Positions 45,846-55,365 of a DNA stretch of 64,000 nucleotides are shown in pieces; the first letter of the stretch is position 1; each line of letters begins with the position of its first letter. Source of the DNA: Staphylococcus pasteuri (GTDB taxonomy: Bacteria; Bacillota; Bacilli; Staphylococcales; Staphylococcaceae); NCBI RefSeq assembly GCF_003970495.1, contig NZ_RXWW01000078.1, positions 1 through 64,000 of the forward strand, written 5' to 3'. The notes beneath the pieces are model-generated. The model ran no database searches, was not told where the DNA came from, and worked only from the letters and a program-made list of their open reading frames with translations. Made by a program: the position numbers and the translations under genes.

Positions 45846-46808
45846 ATGATTCCATTGCTTTTCACTTTATTAATTTTAATAATATTGTTTTCTTTATTTT
45901 TCAACCAATTTATAACTTTAAGTATAACTGGATTTATTTCTACTATTATATTAGGTTTTATAACTCTAATTTACCATCTGATTAGTTATTCAATACCTTA
46001 TGAACTAATAGCAATAATAATAATGATATTTATGTATATCATATTAAAGCATGCCTCTATCTTTCGTAATAAACAAGGGCGTCGTTTTATTAAGCAAATG
46101 ACTTTAAGTGGAGTTCGGTTAATCCTATTTATAATTGCTTGTTTCTACATTAGTACTTGTCCTATTCCAATATTGAATGGCATTATACTATGGCTTAGTT
46201 TCATTGGTTTGTCTACTTTATTCGCTTTCTTTTGTTATGTCTTTTGGTCTTCTGCATATGGTTCAACTCATTTTCAAAAACCAATCGATTTAATCATTAT
46301 TTTAGGGGCAGGTATTTTTACTGAAGAAGTTACACCTATGCTTAAAGAACGTTTAGATCGAGCATATGATATTTACCGACAGTTCCATAATTCTCCTATG
46401 ATTTTAGTTTCTGGTGGTCAAGGTCCAGATGAACCTATTACTGAAGCTTTAGCTATGCAACGCTATTTAATTCATCGCGGTGTCCCAAAAGAACATATAT
46501 TATTGGAACAACAATCAACAAATACTAATACTAACTTTATATATTCGAAAGAAATAATTAGAAAACATTTCAATATTAAACCCAAAATACTGTGTGTAAC
46601 TAGTCAATTTCATATTTTAAGAGCACTTAAATTAGCTAAAAATCATGATATTCAAGCCTATGGTATTGGCAGTCATACACCATACCATTTTTTCCATATT
46701 GCGTTAATCAGAGACTTTTTAGGTGTAATGTACCAGTATCGTCTTTTACTAACCATATACTTTGCACTAACCTTTTGGTTAAGTATTATCATTTTATGGA
46801 TTAAATAA
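45846..46808 (+). CDS. YdcF/SanA-family (DUF218) membrane protein
   Basis: A 320-residue protein. Residues 1-135 form five to six helices; a cytoplasmic- or surface-facing DUF218 domain follows (about 150-290) with LIIILGAGIF, LVSGGQGPDE, EALAMQRYLIHRGVP, ILLEQQSTNTNTNF and VTSQFHILRA, all typical of the YdcF/SanA fold; a final helix closes the chain. Members bind nucleotides or act on envelope precursors; the role is not settled. AGAGGTGG lies upstream. It is read toward hrtA, with a shared terminator. Confidence 0.88.
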   Translation: MIPLLFTLLILIILFSLFFNQFITLSITGFISTIILGFITLIYHLISYSIPYELIAIIIMIFMYIILKHASIFRNKQGRRFIKQMTLSGVRLILFIIACFYISTCPIPILNGIILWLSFIGLSTLFAFFCYVFWSSAYGSTHFQKPIDLIIILGAGIFTEEVTPMLKERLDRAYDIYRQFHNSPMILVSGGQGPDEPITEALAMQRYLIHRGVPKEHILLEQQSTNTNTNFIYSKEIIRKHFNIKPKILCVTSQFHILRALKLAKNHDIQAYGIGSHTPYHFFHIALIRDFLGVMYQYRLLLTIYFALTFWLSIIILWIK

Positions 46809-46856
46809 AAGAGACAGTGTACATTCTATACGAATGTATTACTGCCTCTATTTTTA
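46808..46856. terminator. Bidirectional rho-independent terminator
   Basis: AGAGACAGT plus ACATTC pair with GAATGT plus ACTGCCTCT (one mismatch), with T-rich tails. It lies between YdcF and hrtA, which converge. Confidence 0.88.
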
Positions 46857-46858
46857 TA

Positions 46859-47524
46859 TTAATTTTTAATTAGACCATCTTCTAAGTAAATAACTTTATC
46901 TGCATATTCAAACAATCGTTGATCATGTGTCACCATAATTCCACACATTTGATTGTTTGAAATTTCTTTTTTAATCATTTTTACAACAGATAACGCTCTT
47001 TTAGCATCTAAACTTGCTGTTGGTTCATCAGCTAATAACACTTTAGGATTATTCATTAGCGCTCTCATAATAGCTACTCTTTGTTTTTCACCACCTGATA
47101 ACATATGGGGGTAAGCATTCATTCTTTCATACAATCCTATATCACTTAATAATTTTTCTGCACGACGATATGCTATTTTTTTAGACATTCCTGCTTCACG
47201 TCCTACAATTATCAATTGATCAATGACGCTTAAATAAGGTACTAAGTGAGAAGATTGGAAGATAAAGCCTATCTCTGATAATCGACGTTCACTATTTTGT
47301 TTAGACGATGAAAATAAAGGTTGTTGTTCATAGTTTATATCCCCATCAGTAGGAGAAAGTAGACCTCCTAATATAGATAACAATGTTGATTTACCCGAAC
47401 CTGATGCACCTGAAAGAATTACAAATTCACCAGGCTCTATTGTTAAATCGATACCCTTTAATACTTCTGTCTTAGTACTACCTTCTCCAAACGTTTTAAT
47501 TAATTGTTTAACTTGCAATGTCAC
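46859..47524 (-). CDS. hrtA: Haem efflux ABC transporter ATPase HrtA
   Basis: A 221-residue ATPase of the LolD/MacB group. Walker A GASGSGKS lies at about 39-46, the signature LSGGEKQR near 142, Walker B VLLADEP near 160, and the H-loop MVTHDQR near 200. It starts with GTG, which overlaps the last base of the hrtB stop (TAGTG), with GGAGGTGGAG upstream. With HrtB it exports excess haem or haem-damaged material. Synteny with hssRS and the HssR site upstream of hrtB make the assignment secure. Confidence 0.95.
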   Translation of the reverse strand: MTLQVKQLIKTFGEGSTKTEVLKGIDLTIEPGEFVILSGASGSGKSTLLSILGGLLSPTDGDINYEQQPLFSSSKQNSERRLSEIGFIFQSSHLVPYLSVIDQLIIVGREAGMSKKIAYRRAEKLLSDIGLYERMNAYPHMLSGGEKQRVAIMRALMNNPKVLLADEPTASLDAKRALSVVKMIKKEISNNQMCGIMVTHDQRLFEYADKVIYLEDGLIKN

Positions 47525-48582
47525 TATTCTCCACCTCCAATAGCATCTAATGGATCGATTTTAACGACTTTAATAAATGATAGTAATGAGCCTATGCATG
47601 CTACGAGAATGAAAATGACAATAACTAAAATGTAATTAGCGTAGGCTAAATGAAATGGCATTGTTACTGGTATTATGAACGAAACACTTATAATCATAGC
47701 GACTGATATTAAAACTGATAATATTGTAATCATTAAAATTTGTGAGGTTAAGGATTTAAGCAAGTGTCTTGTCTTTATACCAATCGCTTTTAAAATACCT
47801 ATTTCTGATACTTTTTGGATTGTCATGACATAAAAGAAGGCACTAAGAACAATAGCAGAAATAACGAGTAAACTCACTATCATCATGTTTAGTGGTGCTT
47901 GTTCAGCTTTATAACTAGCAATATTATCTTTTAATTCATTTTCATCTGTAACTTGGATACCTGTAATATCCTTTAGCTGTTGTTGTTCATGCTTCGATAG
48001 TTTATTGAATGGATAAAATGTAGCATACTGTCCTTTAATATCACTGAATCCTTGTTGATTCATCATTACGATTGAACTATGTGAATACATCGCATCTTTA
48101 AGAAATCCTGTTACTTTATACGCTTTCTCTTGATTTTTAAATTGGACTTTATCTCCAATATTTATCCCCTTTCCTGTTAATTTTTCATTCACAACAATTT
48201 GATTATCGTTTTTCGGATAATGGCCCTTTGACAACTTAAACTTATGTTGTAATGAAGAATCGATTGCTAATACATCTTCATTATTTTCTCCTTTAACATT
48301 TAAAGTTTGTTGTTTCATTTTCAAGGGTTTAGTGTTAATGATATTTTCAACCTTAGATTGTTGTTTTTTCGTTAATTGAGATTTTTCAATTTGAGGTGCT
48401 TTCATATCTTGGATAATATAATGTTTTGATTTAAGCTGACTAAATAATGAAACATTTTCTCTGCCAAGCCCTTGTGCTAAACCACTAATAAATAACACCA
48501 TCATACTTAATAAGACAATAATTAGCATAATCAATATATATCTTAGCTTATAAAATTTTATTTCATTCCATGCTAATTTCAT
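47524..48582 (-). CDS. hrtB: Haem efflux ABC transporter permease HrtB
   Basis: A 352-residue FtsX/MacB-type permease: one N-terminal helix (about 13-35), a 200-residue extracellular domain, and three C-terminal helices (about 230-345) ending in [14 protein letters not shown] lies upstream of the ATG. It is the first gene of hrtBA and is transcribed away from hssRS; its promoter region carries the HssR direct repeat. HrtAB removes toxic haem from the membrane. Confidence 0.95.
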   Translation of the reverse strand: MKLAWNEIKFYKLRYILIMLIIVLLSMMVLFISGLAQGLGRENVSLFSQLKSKHYIIQDMKAPQIEKSQLTKKQQSKVENIINTKPLKMKQQTLNVKGENNEDVLAIDSSLQHKFKLSKGHYPKNDNQIVVNEKLTGKGINIGDKVQFKNQEKAYKVTGFLKDAMYSHSSIVMMNQQGFSDIKGQYATFYPFNKLSKHEQQQLKDITGIQVTDENELKDNIASYKAEQAPLNMMIVSLLVISAIVLSAFFYVMTIQKVSEIGILKAIGIKTRHLLKSLTSQILMITILSVLISVAMIISVSFIIPVTMPFHLAYANYILVIVIFILVACIGSLLSFIKVVKIDPLDAIGGGE

Positions 48583-48631
48583 TCATATTCACTCCTATTC
48601 GATATTTTCACTAGTTGTATATTAATTACTT

Positions 48632-48651
48632 TTTATGAACTGAATATGAAC
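48632..48651 (-). promoter_or_regulatory. HssR-binding direct repeat upstream of hrtB
   Basis: On the minus strand GTTCATATT, then two bases, then GTTCATAAA. This matches the GTTCATATT-N2-GTTCATATT direct repeat bound by HssR in S. aureus except for the last two bases. It lies 50 bases before the hrtB start. Confidence 0.85.
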
Positions 48652-48718
48652 AATTTCATACATTGTTTTATAAATTTTGCTCATAGTATAATTAAGTAAA
48701 AAAGATAGGAGTGTGTAT

Positions 48719-49393
48719 ATGAATCGCTGTCTTATCGTCGATGATGATTTAAAAATATTAAATTATGTCTCGACACATTTAGAAAAAGAACACTTTCAAA
48801 CTTATACTCAAATGAATGCTAAAGATGCACTTGAATGTTTAAATCGTAATCAAATAGATATTGCTATTGTCGATATTATGATGGAAGGTATGGACGGGTT
48901 TGAATTATGTCAAATTATCAAAGAAGATTTTGAGTTACCTGTCATTATGTTGACTGCAAGAGATGCACTAAGTGATAAAGAACGAGCATTTCTAAGTGGT
49001 ACGGATGACTACTTAACGAAGCCATTTGAAGTCAAAGAACTCATATTTCGTATTAAAGCTGTTTTACGTAGATATGATATACATGCAGAAGAACAATTAG
49101 TAATAGGTGATTTAACACTCCAACAAGCGTATATGGAAGTTATAGTAAACGATAAAACGATGATGTTACCGAATAAGGAATTTCAACTTCTTTTTCTATT
49201 AGCCACTAATAAGAAGCAAATACTTACAAGAGAGCATCTTATTGAAAAAATATGGGGGTTTGATTATGAAGGTGATGAAAGAACAGTTGATGTCCATATT
49301 AAGCGTTTACGACAACGTTTAGCTCAATTACATTCTAATGTCACAATTAAAACAGTTCGTGGACAAGGATATAAGGTGGAAGTAAATGTTTAA
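48719..49393 (+). CDS. hssR: Haem-response regulator HssR
   Basis: A 224-residue OmpR/PhoB-type response regulator, the same length as S. aureus HssR. The receiver domain has the acidic pair Asp8-Asp9-Asp10 and the phospho-acceptor Asp52 in [12 protein letters not shown]; the C-terminal winged helix (about 130-222) includes [21 protein letters not shown] seven bases before the ATG at 48719 sets the start. It overlaps hssS by eight bases and activates hrtBA when haem is in excess. Confidence 0.96.
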   Translation: MNRCLIVDDDLKILNYVSTHLEKEHFQTYTQMNAKDALECLNRNQIDIAIVDIMMEGMDGFELCQIIKEDFELPVIMLTARDALSDKERAFLSGTDDYLTKPFEVKELIFRIKAVLRRYDIHAEEQLVIGDLTLQQAYMEVIVNDKTMMLPNKEFQLLFLLATNKKQILTREHLIEKIWGFDYEGDERTVDVHIKRLRQRLAQLHSNVTIKTVRGQGYKVEVNV

Positions 49394-50753
49394 ATCTTTA
49401 TATATTCGAATTGCTGTATATACAATCGTCGTCATTTTATTTAGTGCGTTTATCAGTTTTATTTTCACAAACATTTATTATCATTTTAATCTAAAACCCT
49501 CTAATGATGCGAAAATTATGAAGACATTAAAAGAAGCTAAGGAATTTGAAGATAAACAATCATTTGAACATATTAATACATATTTTAAACACTTGGGAGA
49601 TATGAATTATCAAATTATGACTGTTGATCAACATGGTAACAAACACTTTTATGGCGCTCCTTTTAGAAAGGATAGCTTACCCAAACATGATATCCAAAAA
49701 GTTTTACACGGCGATACTTATCATGGGATAAAAGAGAAGCCTTTTAAACTTTTTGTAACTGGTTTCTTTGATAATGAAACTGATAATACTGTAGGTCTTC
49801 AATTTAAAAATAATCATCAAGCTATTGCAGTATTTATGCGTCCTGATATAGGGGAAACATTTAGCGAATTCAGAATATTTTTAGCAGTGCTATTAGCATT
49901 ATTGTTGATAATTTCAATCTCGTTAGTTATAGCTTCTACCTATTCTATAGTAAGACCTGTAAAACAATTGAAACGTGGTACAGAAAGATTAATGAATGGA
50001 GATTTTAACACGCCGATTAAACAAACACGAAAAGACGAAATCGGCACATTACAATATCGTTTTGACACAATGAGACAATCTTTAAAGCAAGTTGATGAAA
50101 TGCGACAACACTTTGTACAGAATGTTTCTCACGAGATCAAAACGCCCCTAACTCATATTAAACAATTATTAGTGGATTTAGAACAAACCGATAATGAAAA
50201 TAAACGACAAAATAAAATAGAAGAAATCAATCAAATTACAACTCAACTTAGTGATTTAACAAGAGAATTGTTATTATTATCGGAACTTGATAATGCACAA
50301 CATCTTACATTTTCAGACAATATACAACTTAATATATTGATCAAAGACATTATTCGACATGAACATTTCGCACTAGATAATAAGTCATTAATGATAATGT
50401 CTAACTTGGAATCTATTTATTTCCTTGGAAATGAAAGACTATTACACCAAGCTATAAATAATCTTATTATCAACGCCATTAAGTATGCTTATCACGATTC
50501 AGTTATTAACATTGCATTAACGCAAACATCACAACATGTTTTAATTCAAGTTACTAATCATGGTGATGTTATAAGCGAAACACAACAATCACGAATGTTT
50601 GAACGCTTTTATAAACTTAGCCATGATAACAATAGTAATGGCTTAGGTTTGGCAATTACAGAATCAATTATTAAACTTCATCACGGTAAAATTTACGTCT
50701 CAAGCACTCAACAAGAAGGAACTACATTTACGATTCAATTACCTAACACTTAA
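49386..50753 (+). CDS. hssS: Haem-sensor histidine kinase HssS
   Basis: A 455-residue two-helix sensor kinase: helix 1 (about 9-30), an extracellular sensor of about 130 residues, helix 2 (164-186), a HAMP domain, then the kinase core. The phospho-accepting His249 in [12 protein letters not shown] is at the same number as in S. aureus HssS. N box [11 protein letters not shown] and G box GLGLAI are intact. It overlaps hssR by eight bases. It senses haem-induced damage and drives HssR. Confidence 0.96.
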   Translation: MFKSLYIRIAVYTIVVILFSAFISFIFTNIYYHFNLKPSNDAKIMKTLKEAKEFEDKQSFEHINTYFKHLGDMNYQIMTVDQHGNKHFYGAPFRKDSLPKHDIQKVLHGDTYHGIKEKPFKLFVTGFFDNETDNTVGLQFKNNHQAIAVFMRPDIGETFSEFRIFLAVLLALLLIISISLVIASTYSIVRPVKQLKRGTERLMNGDFNTPIKQTRKDEIGTLQYRFDTMRQSLKQVDEMRQHFVQNVSHEIKTPLTHIKQLLVDLEQTDNENKRQNKIEEINQITTQLSDLTRELLLLSELDNAQHLTFSDNIQLNILIKDIIRHEHFALDNKSLMIMSNLESIYFLGNERLLHQAINNLIINAIKYAYHDSVINIALTQTSQHVLIQVTNHGDVISETQQSRMFERFYKLSHDNNSNGLGLAITESIIKLHHGKIYVSSTQQEGTTFTIQLPNT

Positions 50754-50769
50754 ATAGCCTATAATATAC

Positions 50770-50811
50770 GATATGCGGTTAATATGATTATATTTTAACC
50801 GCATATCTTTA
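50770..50811 (+). terminator. Rho-independent terminator after hssRS
   Basis: A perfect 13-bp stem, GATATGCGGTTAA (50770-50782) with 50795-50807, then TTTATATA on the + strand. Confidence 0.9.
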
Positions 50812-50891
50812 TATAGCTACCACATATCTCAATTTAGAGGTATATATACTTAATTCATGATTAAATATGATGTATAGAGGAGGTTAACATT

Positions 50892-51338
50892 GTGCAATTA
50901 AAGTTATTTATCAGTCCTAAAGAAAAAGAGCGTTTTGTAGAGATTCATTCCCCTAGTATGGATAATGATATTAATCACATCATTGAAGCCGTCCAAAATA
51001 TTGAAAAATTAACTGAAATCAATGGAAGACAAGAAGAAGATATTTATAATTTGAAAATAGAAAATATCACTACATTTCGTACTTTTAATAAACAAGTTAT
51101 AGCTATTACAAAAGGCGAAATCTATTACATCAAATATAGACTTTATGAATTAGAGCAACATTTGCCAACATCATTTATTCGTATATCCAAGTCTGAAATC
51201 GTAAATCGCGATGCAATTATAAAACTTCAATTAGAACCTAATGGATTGATTCGCATTTATTTAAATAACTTAGATAATGATTTTACATACTCCTCTAGAA
51301 GATATTTAAAATCTATAAAGGAGAGATTATCATTATGA
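50892..51338 (+). CDS. LytTR-domain transcriptional regulator
   Basis: A 148-residue protein starting with GTG at 50892, ten bases after GAGGAGG. It has a short N-terminal region (about 1-45) and then a LytTR DNA-binding domain (about 50-147) with FRTFNKQVIAITKGEIYYIK-type strands and FIRISKSEIVNRDAI, and no receiver domain. The stop overlaps the start of the next gene (ATGA). LytTR-membrane protein pairs of this form (for example HdrRM and BrsRM in streptococci) are known as LytTR regulatory systems, in which the membrane protein holds the regulator inactive. The target genes here are unknown. Confidence 0.9.
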   Translation: MQLKLFISPKEKERFVEIHSPSMDNDINHIIEAVQNIEKLTEINGRQEEDIYNLKIENITTFRTFNKQVIAITKGEIYYIKYRLYELEQHLPTSFIRISKSEIVNRDAIIKLQLEPNGLIRIYLNNLDNDFTYSSRRYLKSIKERLSL

Positions 51339-51796
51339 AAAATATTTATAAATCTCTATTCATTAGTTTAATGATTGGATTAAGTTTGTCTATTATATTT
51401 AGTTATCTTTATGCTGAGGGGAATTATCATCCATTATCACCAGTATCTACAATAGGCAAAATTTATTACCAACATTTAACAGAACCAATCATCATGCTTT
51501 TATCTATCCTCATTTGGATGCTAATAGGTTTATTATTCTCTATTAATAATTTGATATTTAGTGCAACTGATTGGGGTATTACAAAAGCTACTATTGTCCA
51601 TTTTATTTGTAGCTATTTCCCTTTTACCATACTAGCTATTTTAGCCGGATGGTTCCCATTAAAATATGATAGTTTAGTTTTCTTCACATTCACCTTTATC
51701 ATTATTTATATTATTATTTGGTTTGTTAGCTATATAAAAACTAAGAAAGAAATTTTAAAAATAAACCAACAACTTAAAAACTCGCATTCCAAATAA
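51335..51796 (+). CDS. DUF3021 four-helix membrane protein, partner of the LytTR regulator
   Basis: A 153-residue protein with four membrane helices (about 7-27, 45-66, 85-105 and 112-132) and a basic cytoplasmic C-terminus (KTKKEILKINQQLKNSHSK). This is the DUF3021 layout. It overlaps the LytTR gene by four bases and has GGAGAG upstream, so the two are co-translated. By analogy to streptococcal LytTR systems it may bind and inhibit the regulator until a membrane signal arrives; this is inference. Confidence 0.88.
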   Translation: MKNIYKSLFISLMIGLSLSIIFSYLYAEGNYHPLSPVSTIGKIYYQHLTEPIIMLLSILIWMLIGLLFSINNLIFSATDWGITKATIVHFICSYFPFTILAILAGWFPLKYDSLVFFTFTFIIIYIIIWFVSYIKTKKEILKINQQLKNSHSK

Positions 51797-52191
51797 ACAA
51801 GGATCTGGGACATAAAGTTCTTGGACAAATGAAAAAAGGTAATTTCTATTTTATTTTAATAGAAATTACCTTTTTATTACTTCTTTAATTTTTTAATATG
51901 AAATCACATATAAATACGTAGTATTTATGGCAAGACTCCTGAGGGAACAGTACTAGTTGAAGACCTTAGAAATTCTCACAAATTTATCTGTGTAGTATTT
52001 CTGGCTGAAACTGTACCATAGGAAGGGACCCAACACAGAGAAACTGATTAAATCAGTTTCTACAAGCAAAGCAAGTTGGGCATAGCGTAGCCATACAATA
52101 CGAAGTATTGGCATAAAGAAAGTACTAAGATTATTAACATAAATCACCTTAGTGCTATTATTTTGGATTTATGTCCCAGCCTCTTTACTAT
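51797..52191. ncRNA. Structured intergenic element closed by a 12-bp inverted repeat
   Basis: CTGGGACATAAA (51805-51816) and its perfect inverse (52168-52179) close a 375-bp element. Inside are, in order: a terminator-like hairpin (51836-51871, GGTAATTTCTATT with its inverse, then TTTTT); a segment starting GCAAGACTCCTGAGGGAACA; a perfect hairpin AGAAACTGATT/AATCAGTTTCT (52038-52061) enclosed by CCCAAC...GTTGGG; CAATAC/GTATTG; and AGTACTAAG with CTTAGTGCT. The nested, closed layout suits a structured RNA or a MITE-like repeat; blocks such as GAAGGGACCCAACACAGAG recur in staphylococcal spacers as I recall. It contains no credible gene. A short frame exists on the minus strand (51953-52147) but has no homology that I can see. 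Confidence 0.6.
51832..51876 (+). terminator. Rho-independent terminator of the LytTR/DUF3021 operon
   Basis: A 13-bp stem (GGTAATTTCTATT and inverse) with a seven-base T-rich loop and a TTTTT tail, 40 bases after the DUF3021 stop. It lies inside the larger structured element. Confidence 0.85.
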
Positions 52192-53670
52192 TTATTTAAC
52201 TTTCAAATATTTAACTATTTCTTTATTAACAGCATGATAAACATCTTCATGTTCAGTTAATTTTAATCCGAATGAAGGAACCATTTCTTTTATAGCAGAT
52301 TCCCAACTGTCAAAGTCATCTTTATAACATTTTTGAAGTACATCGAACATAATATCTACAGCAGTAGATGCACCTGGTGATGCACCAAGTAAAGCAGCTA
52401 ACGTACCGTCTTCTGATGTAATTACTTCAGTACCAAATTGTAAATTACCTTTTGAATCTTTAGTATCTTTAATCACTTGAACACGTTGTCCTGCAGTAAT
52501 AACTTCCCAATCTTCATCTTTAGCATTTGGTAAGAATACACGTAAGTCATCTATTCTTTCCTCATTAGAAAGCATTAATTGTGATACTAAATATTTTGTT
52601 AAGTCAAATTCTTTAACACCTGCAGTTAACATCGTAACGATATTATTAGGTTTCACTGATTTAATTAAATCTAAATATGATCCAGTTTTTAAGAATTTTG
52701 GTGAGAAACCTGCAAATGGTCCAAATAGTAATGAACGTTCACCATTTACAAATCGTGTATCTAAATGCGGTACTGACATAGGTGGCGCACCCACCTCAGC
52801 TTTACCATAAACTTTTGCATGATGACGTTTAATAACATCCGGATTTTTACATCTTAAGAATAAGCCACTAACTGGGAAGCCACCGATATGTTTAGATTCT
52901 TTAATTCCAGTTTTTTGTAGTAATGGTAGGCTTGCACCTCCAGCACCAATAAATACGAAATCAGTTTCATAAGTTGTAACTTGATTATTAGCTAAGTTTT
53001 TAACCTCAACTAACCAAGTTCCATCATTTTGTTTAGTTACATCTAAAACTTCATGTTTATAATTAATATCTACATTTTTTTGTTGTAAATTACTAAATAA
53101 CTTTTTAGTTAGAGCTCCAAAGTTAACATCTGTACCAGTTTCATCATAAGTGATAGCAATTGGTTCTTCGTCTGTTCTACCTTCCATCATGAGAGTTACC
53201 CATTCAGCAATTTTATTTTTATCTTCAGAAATTTCCATTTTACTAAATAAAACATTCTTTTGAAGACTTTCAACACGTCTTTTTAAGAAATCAACATTAT
53301 TCGCACCTTTAACGAAGCTCATATGAGGTACTGTTTTAATAAAGTTTTCTGGATTTTCTAATTGTCCTGTTCTAACTAAATAAGCCCAAAACTGTTTAGA
53401 AATTTGAAACTGCTCGTTGATTTTAATCGCTTTAGTAATATCTACAGATCCATCTTTACCTTCTTTAGTATAATTCAACTCACATAATGCTGAATGCCCT
53501 GTACCAGCATTATTCCAAACATTTGAACTTTCTTCACCGGGTTGATTCAACTTTTCAAATATTTTAATTTCTTTATCAGGTGATAATTCTTTCAATAATG
53601 TTCCTAACGTTGCACTCATGATACCGCCACCGATTAAGATGACATCTGTTTTGCTATGTTGTGTACTCAT
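52192..53670 (-). CDS. mqo: Malate:quinone oxidoreductase
   Basis: A 492-residue FAD-dependent, membrane-associated enzyme that oxidises malate to oxaloacetate and passes electrons to menaquinone. The FAD motif [16 protein letters not shown] lies at about 11-26; [30 protein letters not shown], the [26 protein letters not shown] segment (in pieces) and [15 protein letters not shown] near the C-terminus all fit Mqo. GGGGGAC lies before the ATG. In staphylococci mqo neighbours the lactate permease and supports growth on lactate; a cre-like site lies 62 bases upstream. Confidence 0.96.
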   Translation of the reverse strand: MSTQHSKTDVILIGGGIMSATLGTLLKELSPDKEIKIFEKLNQPGEESSNVWNNAGTGHSALCELNYTKEGKDGSVDITKAIKINEQFQISKQFWAYLVRTGQLENPENFIKTVPHMSFVKGANNVDFLKRRVESLQKNVLFSKMEISEDKNKIAEWVTLMMEGRTDEEPIAITYDETGTDVNFGALTKKLFSNLQQKNVDINYKHEVLDVTKQNDGTWLVEVKNLANNQVTTYETDFVFIGAGGASLPLLQKTGIKESKHIGGFPVSGLFLRCKNPDVIKRHHAKVYGKAEVGAPPMSVPHLDTRFVNGERSLLFGPFAGFSPKFLKTGSYLDLIKSVKPNNIVTMLTAGVKEFDLTKYLVSQLMLSNEERIDDLRVFLPNAKDEDWEVITAGQRVQVIKDTKDSKGNLQFGTEVITSEDGTLAALLGASPGASTAVDIMFDVLQKCYKDDFDSWESAIKEMVPSFGLKLTEHEDVYHAVNKEIVKYLKVK

Positions 53671-54074
53671 AACAAATACAGTCCCCCTTTTTTAGTTGAT
53701 TAATAAAACTATCAAATGACCTAGATTTATATTAAAGCGCTTTCTAAATAGGTAAAAAAATAAAATCAACGATTTCCATTAATTCTAAACAACTTTTATT
53801 TTAGATTTATAATTAATGTAATCTAGTCATAATTACTCAATACATTACCTAAAATATGACACTTAAAACATTTAATATTGTACCATATAATCAATACTTA
53901 AATGAAATAAACACCTATTTGAAAATGTCAATTTCTTAGTAACATCACACATAGATCAAAATGATATATCTCATTTATTGTTAATACTTATATTTTAACA
54001 TATTCATTTAACTCATTTGTGAACTATGTCATGATATAATCAATATAAATTCATAAAAATTAAGAGGTGTTCAA
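53671..54074. other. 404-bp intergenic region between mqo and the glycosyltransferase gene
   Basis: AT-rich spacer between divergent genes. It holds a cre-like site (53732-53745) on the mqo side and a TATAAT -10 at about 54034-54039 with a weak -35 on the glycosyltransferase side. A single Rex half-site-like TTGTGAA occurs at 54017-54023 without its partner. I see no RNA fold or gene. Confidence 0.45.
53732..53745. promoter_or_regulatory. cre-like site upstream of mqo
   Basis: TTAAAGCGCTTTCT matches 13 of 14 cre consensus positions, with the CG core kept, 62 bases before the mqo start. CcpA repression of malate oxidation by glucose would be expected. Confidence 0.55.
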
Positions 54075-55220
54075 ATGAAGTCGTTCACATTTTTCATGCA
54101 TAACATCTATGCAATGGGCGGAACGGTTAAATCTATTTCACAACTTGCTAATGCATTAGCTGAAAAAGGTCATCCAGTTACTATTATTTCTGTCTTCAGA
54201 GGTGCCGACAAACCCTATTTCAAATTGCATAAAGATATCAATATTAAAGTATTAATTGATTACCGTATGAAACCATCTAATATTAATGCTATTATTGCGA
54301 ATCGTATTAAAAAATATACACCGTTCTTAAAACCTAAACAATTATCACAGTATGAACCTGGACTTAATCAATTTTCGAGTTATGTTGAGAAGAAAATGAT
54401 AAAAGCTATTAAACATGTTTCTACGGATGTTCTCATAGGTACAAGAGCAAGTTTTAATATTTTAATCGCTAAATATCAAAATAAAAAAGTTACAACTATC
54501 GCTATGGAACATATGAATTTCAATGCACATGATACAAAGTATCAAAATCAAATCATTAATGCATATCGAGAAATCAATAAAGTCACAACTTTAACTTCAG
54601 CAGATCGCGATATTTATCAATCAAAACTAAAAACACCTGTTTATGTTATACCTAATATCATTGATAACAAGAGAATTGCTTCTCAAAAGAAAAATATTAT
54701 TATTGCTGCAGGAAGATTAGAATATGAAAAAGGATTCGATCTTTTATTAGAAAGCATTAGATTAATTCAAGACGATTTGAGACATTTAAACTATGTATTG
54801 CACTTATATGGCGATGGACAAGAAAAAGATTCATTAATTCAATTTATAAATCAATATCATTTACAAGATATTGTCGAACTTTATCCATCAACACCTAAAC
54901 TTGATCAAAAGCTTGCTCAAAGTAAAATTACTGTCGTTCCATCAAGAAATGAAGGCTTTGGTATGGTCTTACTTGAAGCGATGGCTCAAGATAACATTGT
55001 CATTAGCTTTGCTGGTAATACTGGCCCTGATTCTATTATTAAAAATGGTAAAAATGGTTATTTAGTAGAACATGATGATACATCTCAATTGGCTAAACGA
55101 ATTGATTTAACGATGCATAATGATAGTGAACTCCAATATATCATCAATGAGGGTCGACATACGCTAGAAAATTATACTGCCGAAGCTGTTTATAAAGATT
55201 TCATGAAAATGTTCAGCTAA
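54075..55220 (+). CDS. Family 4 glycosyltransferase (cell-wall polymer type)
   Basis: A 381-residue GT-B glycosyltransferase. The N-terminal acceptor domain starts MKSFTFFMHNIYAMGGTVKS, and the C-terminal donor domain carries IIAAGRLEYEKGFDLLLE (about 211-228) and the ExxxxxxxE motif in NEGFGMVLLEAMA (about 293-305). No membrane helix is seen. The group includes TagE/TarM-like and other poly-glycerol-phosphate or surface-glycan modifying enzymes. Its neighbours include two CDP-glycerol transferases about 2 and 5 kb downstream, so a role in teichoic acid or a related glycopolymer is likely. AGAGGTG precedes the ATG. Confidence 0.85.
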   Translation: MKSFTFFMHNIYAMGGTVKSISQLANALAEKGHPVTIISVFRGADKPYFKLHKDINIKVLIDYRMKPSNINAIIANRIKKYTPFLKPKQLSQYEPGLNQFSSYVEKKMIKAIKHVSTDVLIGTRASFNILIAKYQNKKVTTIAMEHMNFNAHDTKYQNQIINAYREINKVTTLTSADRDIYQSKLKTPVYVIPNIIDNKRIASQKKNIIIAAGRLEYEKGFDLLLESIRLIQDDLRHLNYVLHLYGDGQEKDSLIQFINQYHLQDIVELYPSTPKLDQKLAQSKITVVPSRNEGFGMVLLEAMAQDNIVISFAGNTGPDSIIKNGKNGYLVEHDDTSQLAKRIDLTMHNDSELQYIINEGRHTLENYTAEAVYKDFMKMFS

Positions 55221-55305
55221 AGTACATTATTAATTAATATTAGCTTTAAAATTTTTAACAGTATATACGTCAAGACACCTTAAAAAGCATATTAATAATA
55301 TACAA

Positions 55306-55342
55306 AAAACTGATTTCCCGATATATGAGAAATCAGTTTTTT
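55306..55342. terminator. Bidirectional rho-independent terminator
   Basis: A perfect 12-bp stem, AAAACTGATTTC (55306-55317) with 55329-55340, and T-rich tails. It lies between the glycosyltransferase gene and the convergent lactate permease. Confidence 0.9.
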
Positions 55343-55365
55343 AAGTTTAACTACTAAATTTAATT

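Noticed and set aside
51953..52147. A 64-residue minus-strand frame inside the structured element
   Set aside because: No ribosome binding site, and the region is explained by paired RNA arms rather than coding.
54017..54023. Rex half-site TTGTGAA before the glycosyltransferase gene
   Set aside because: The second arm is absent (the sequence continues CTATGTCATGA), so it is not a Rex operator.
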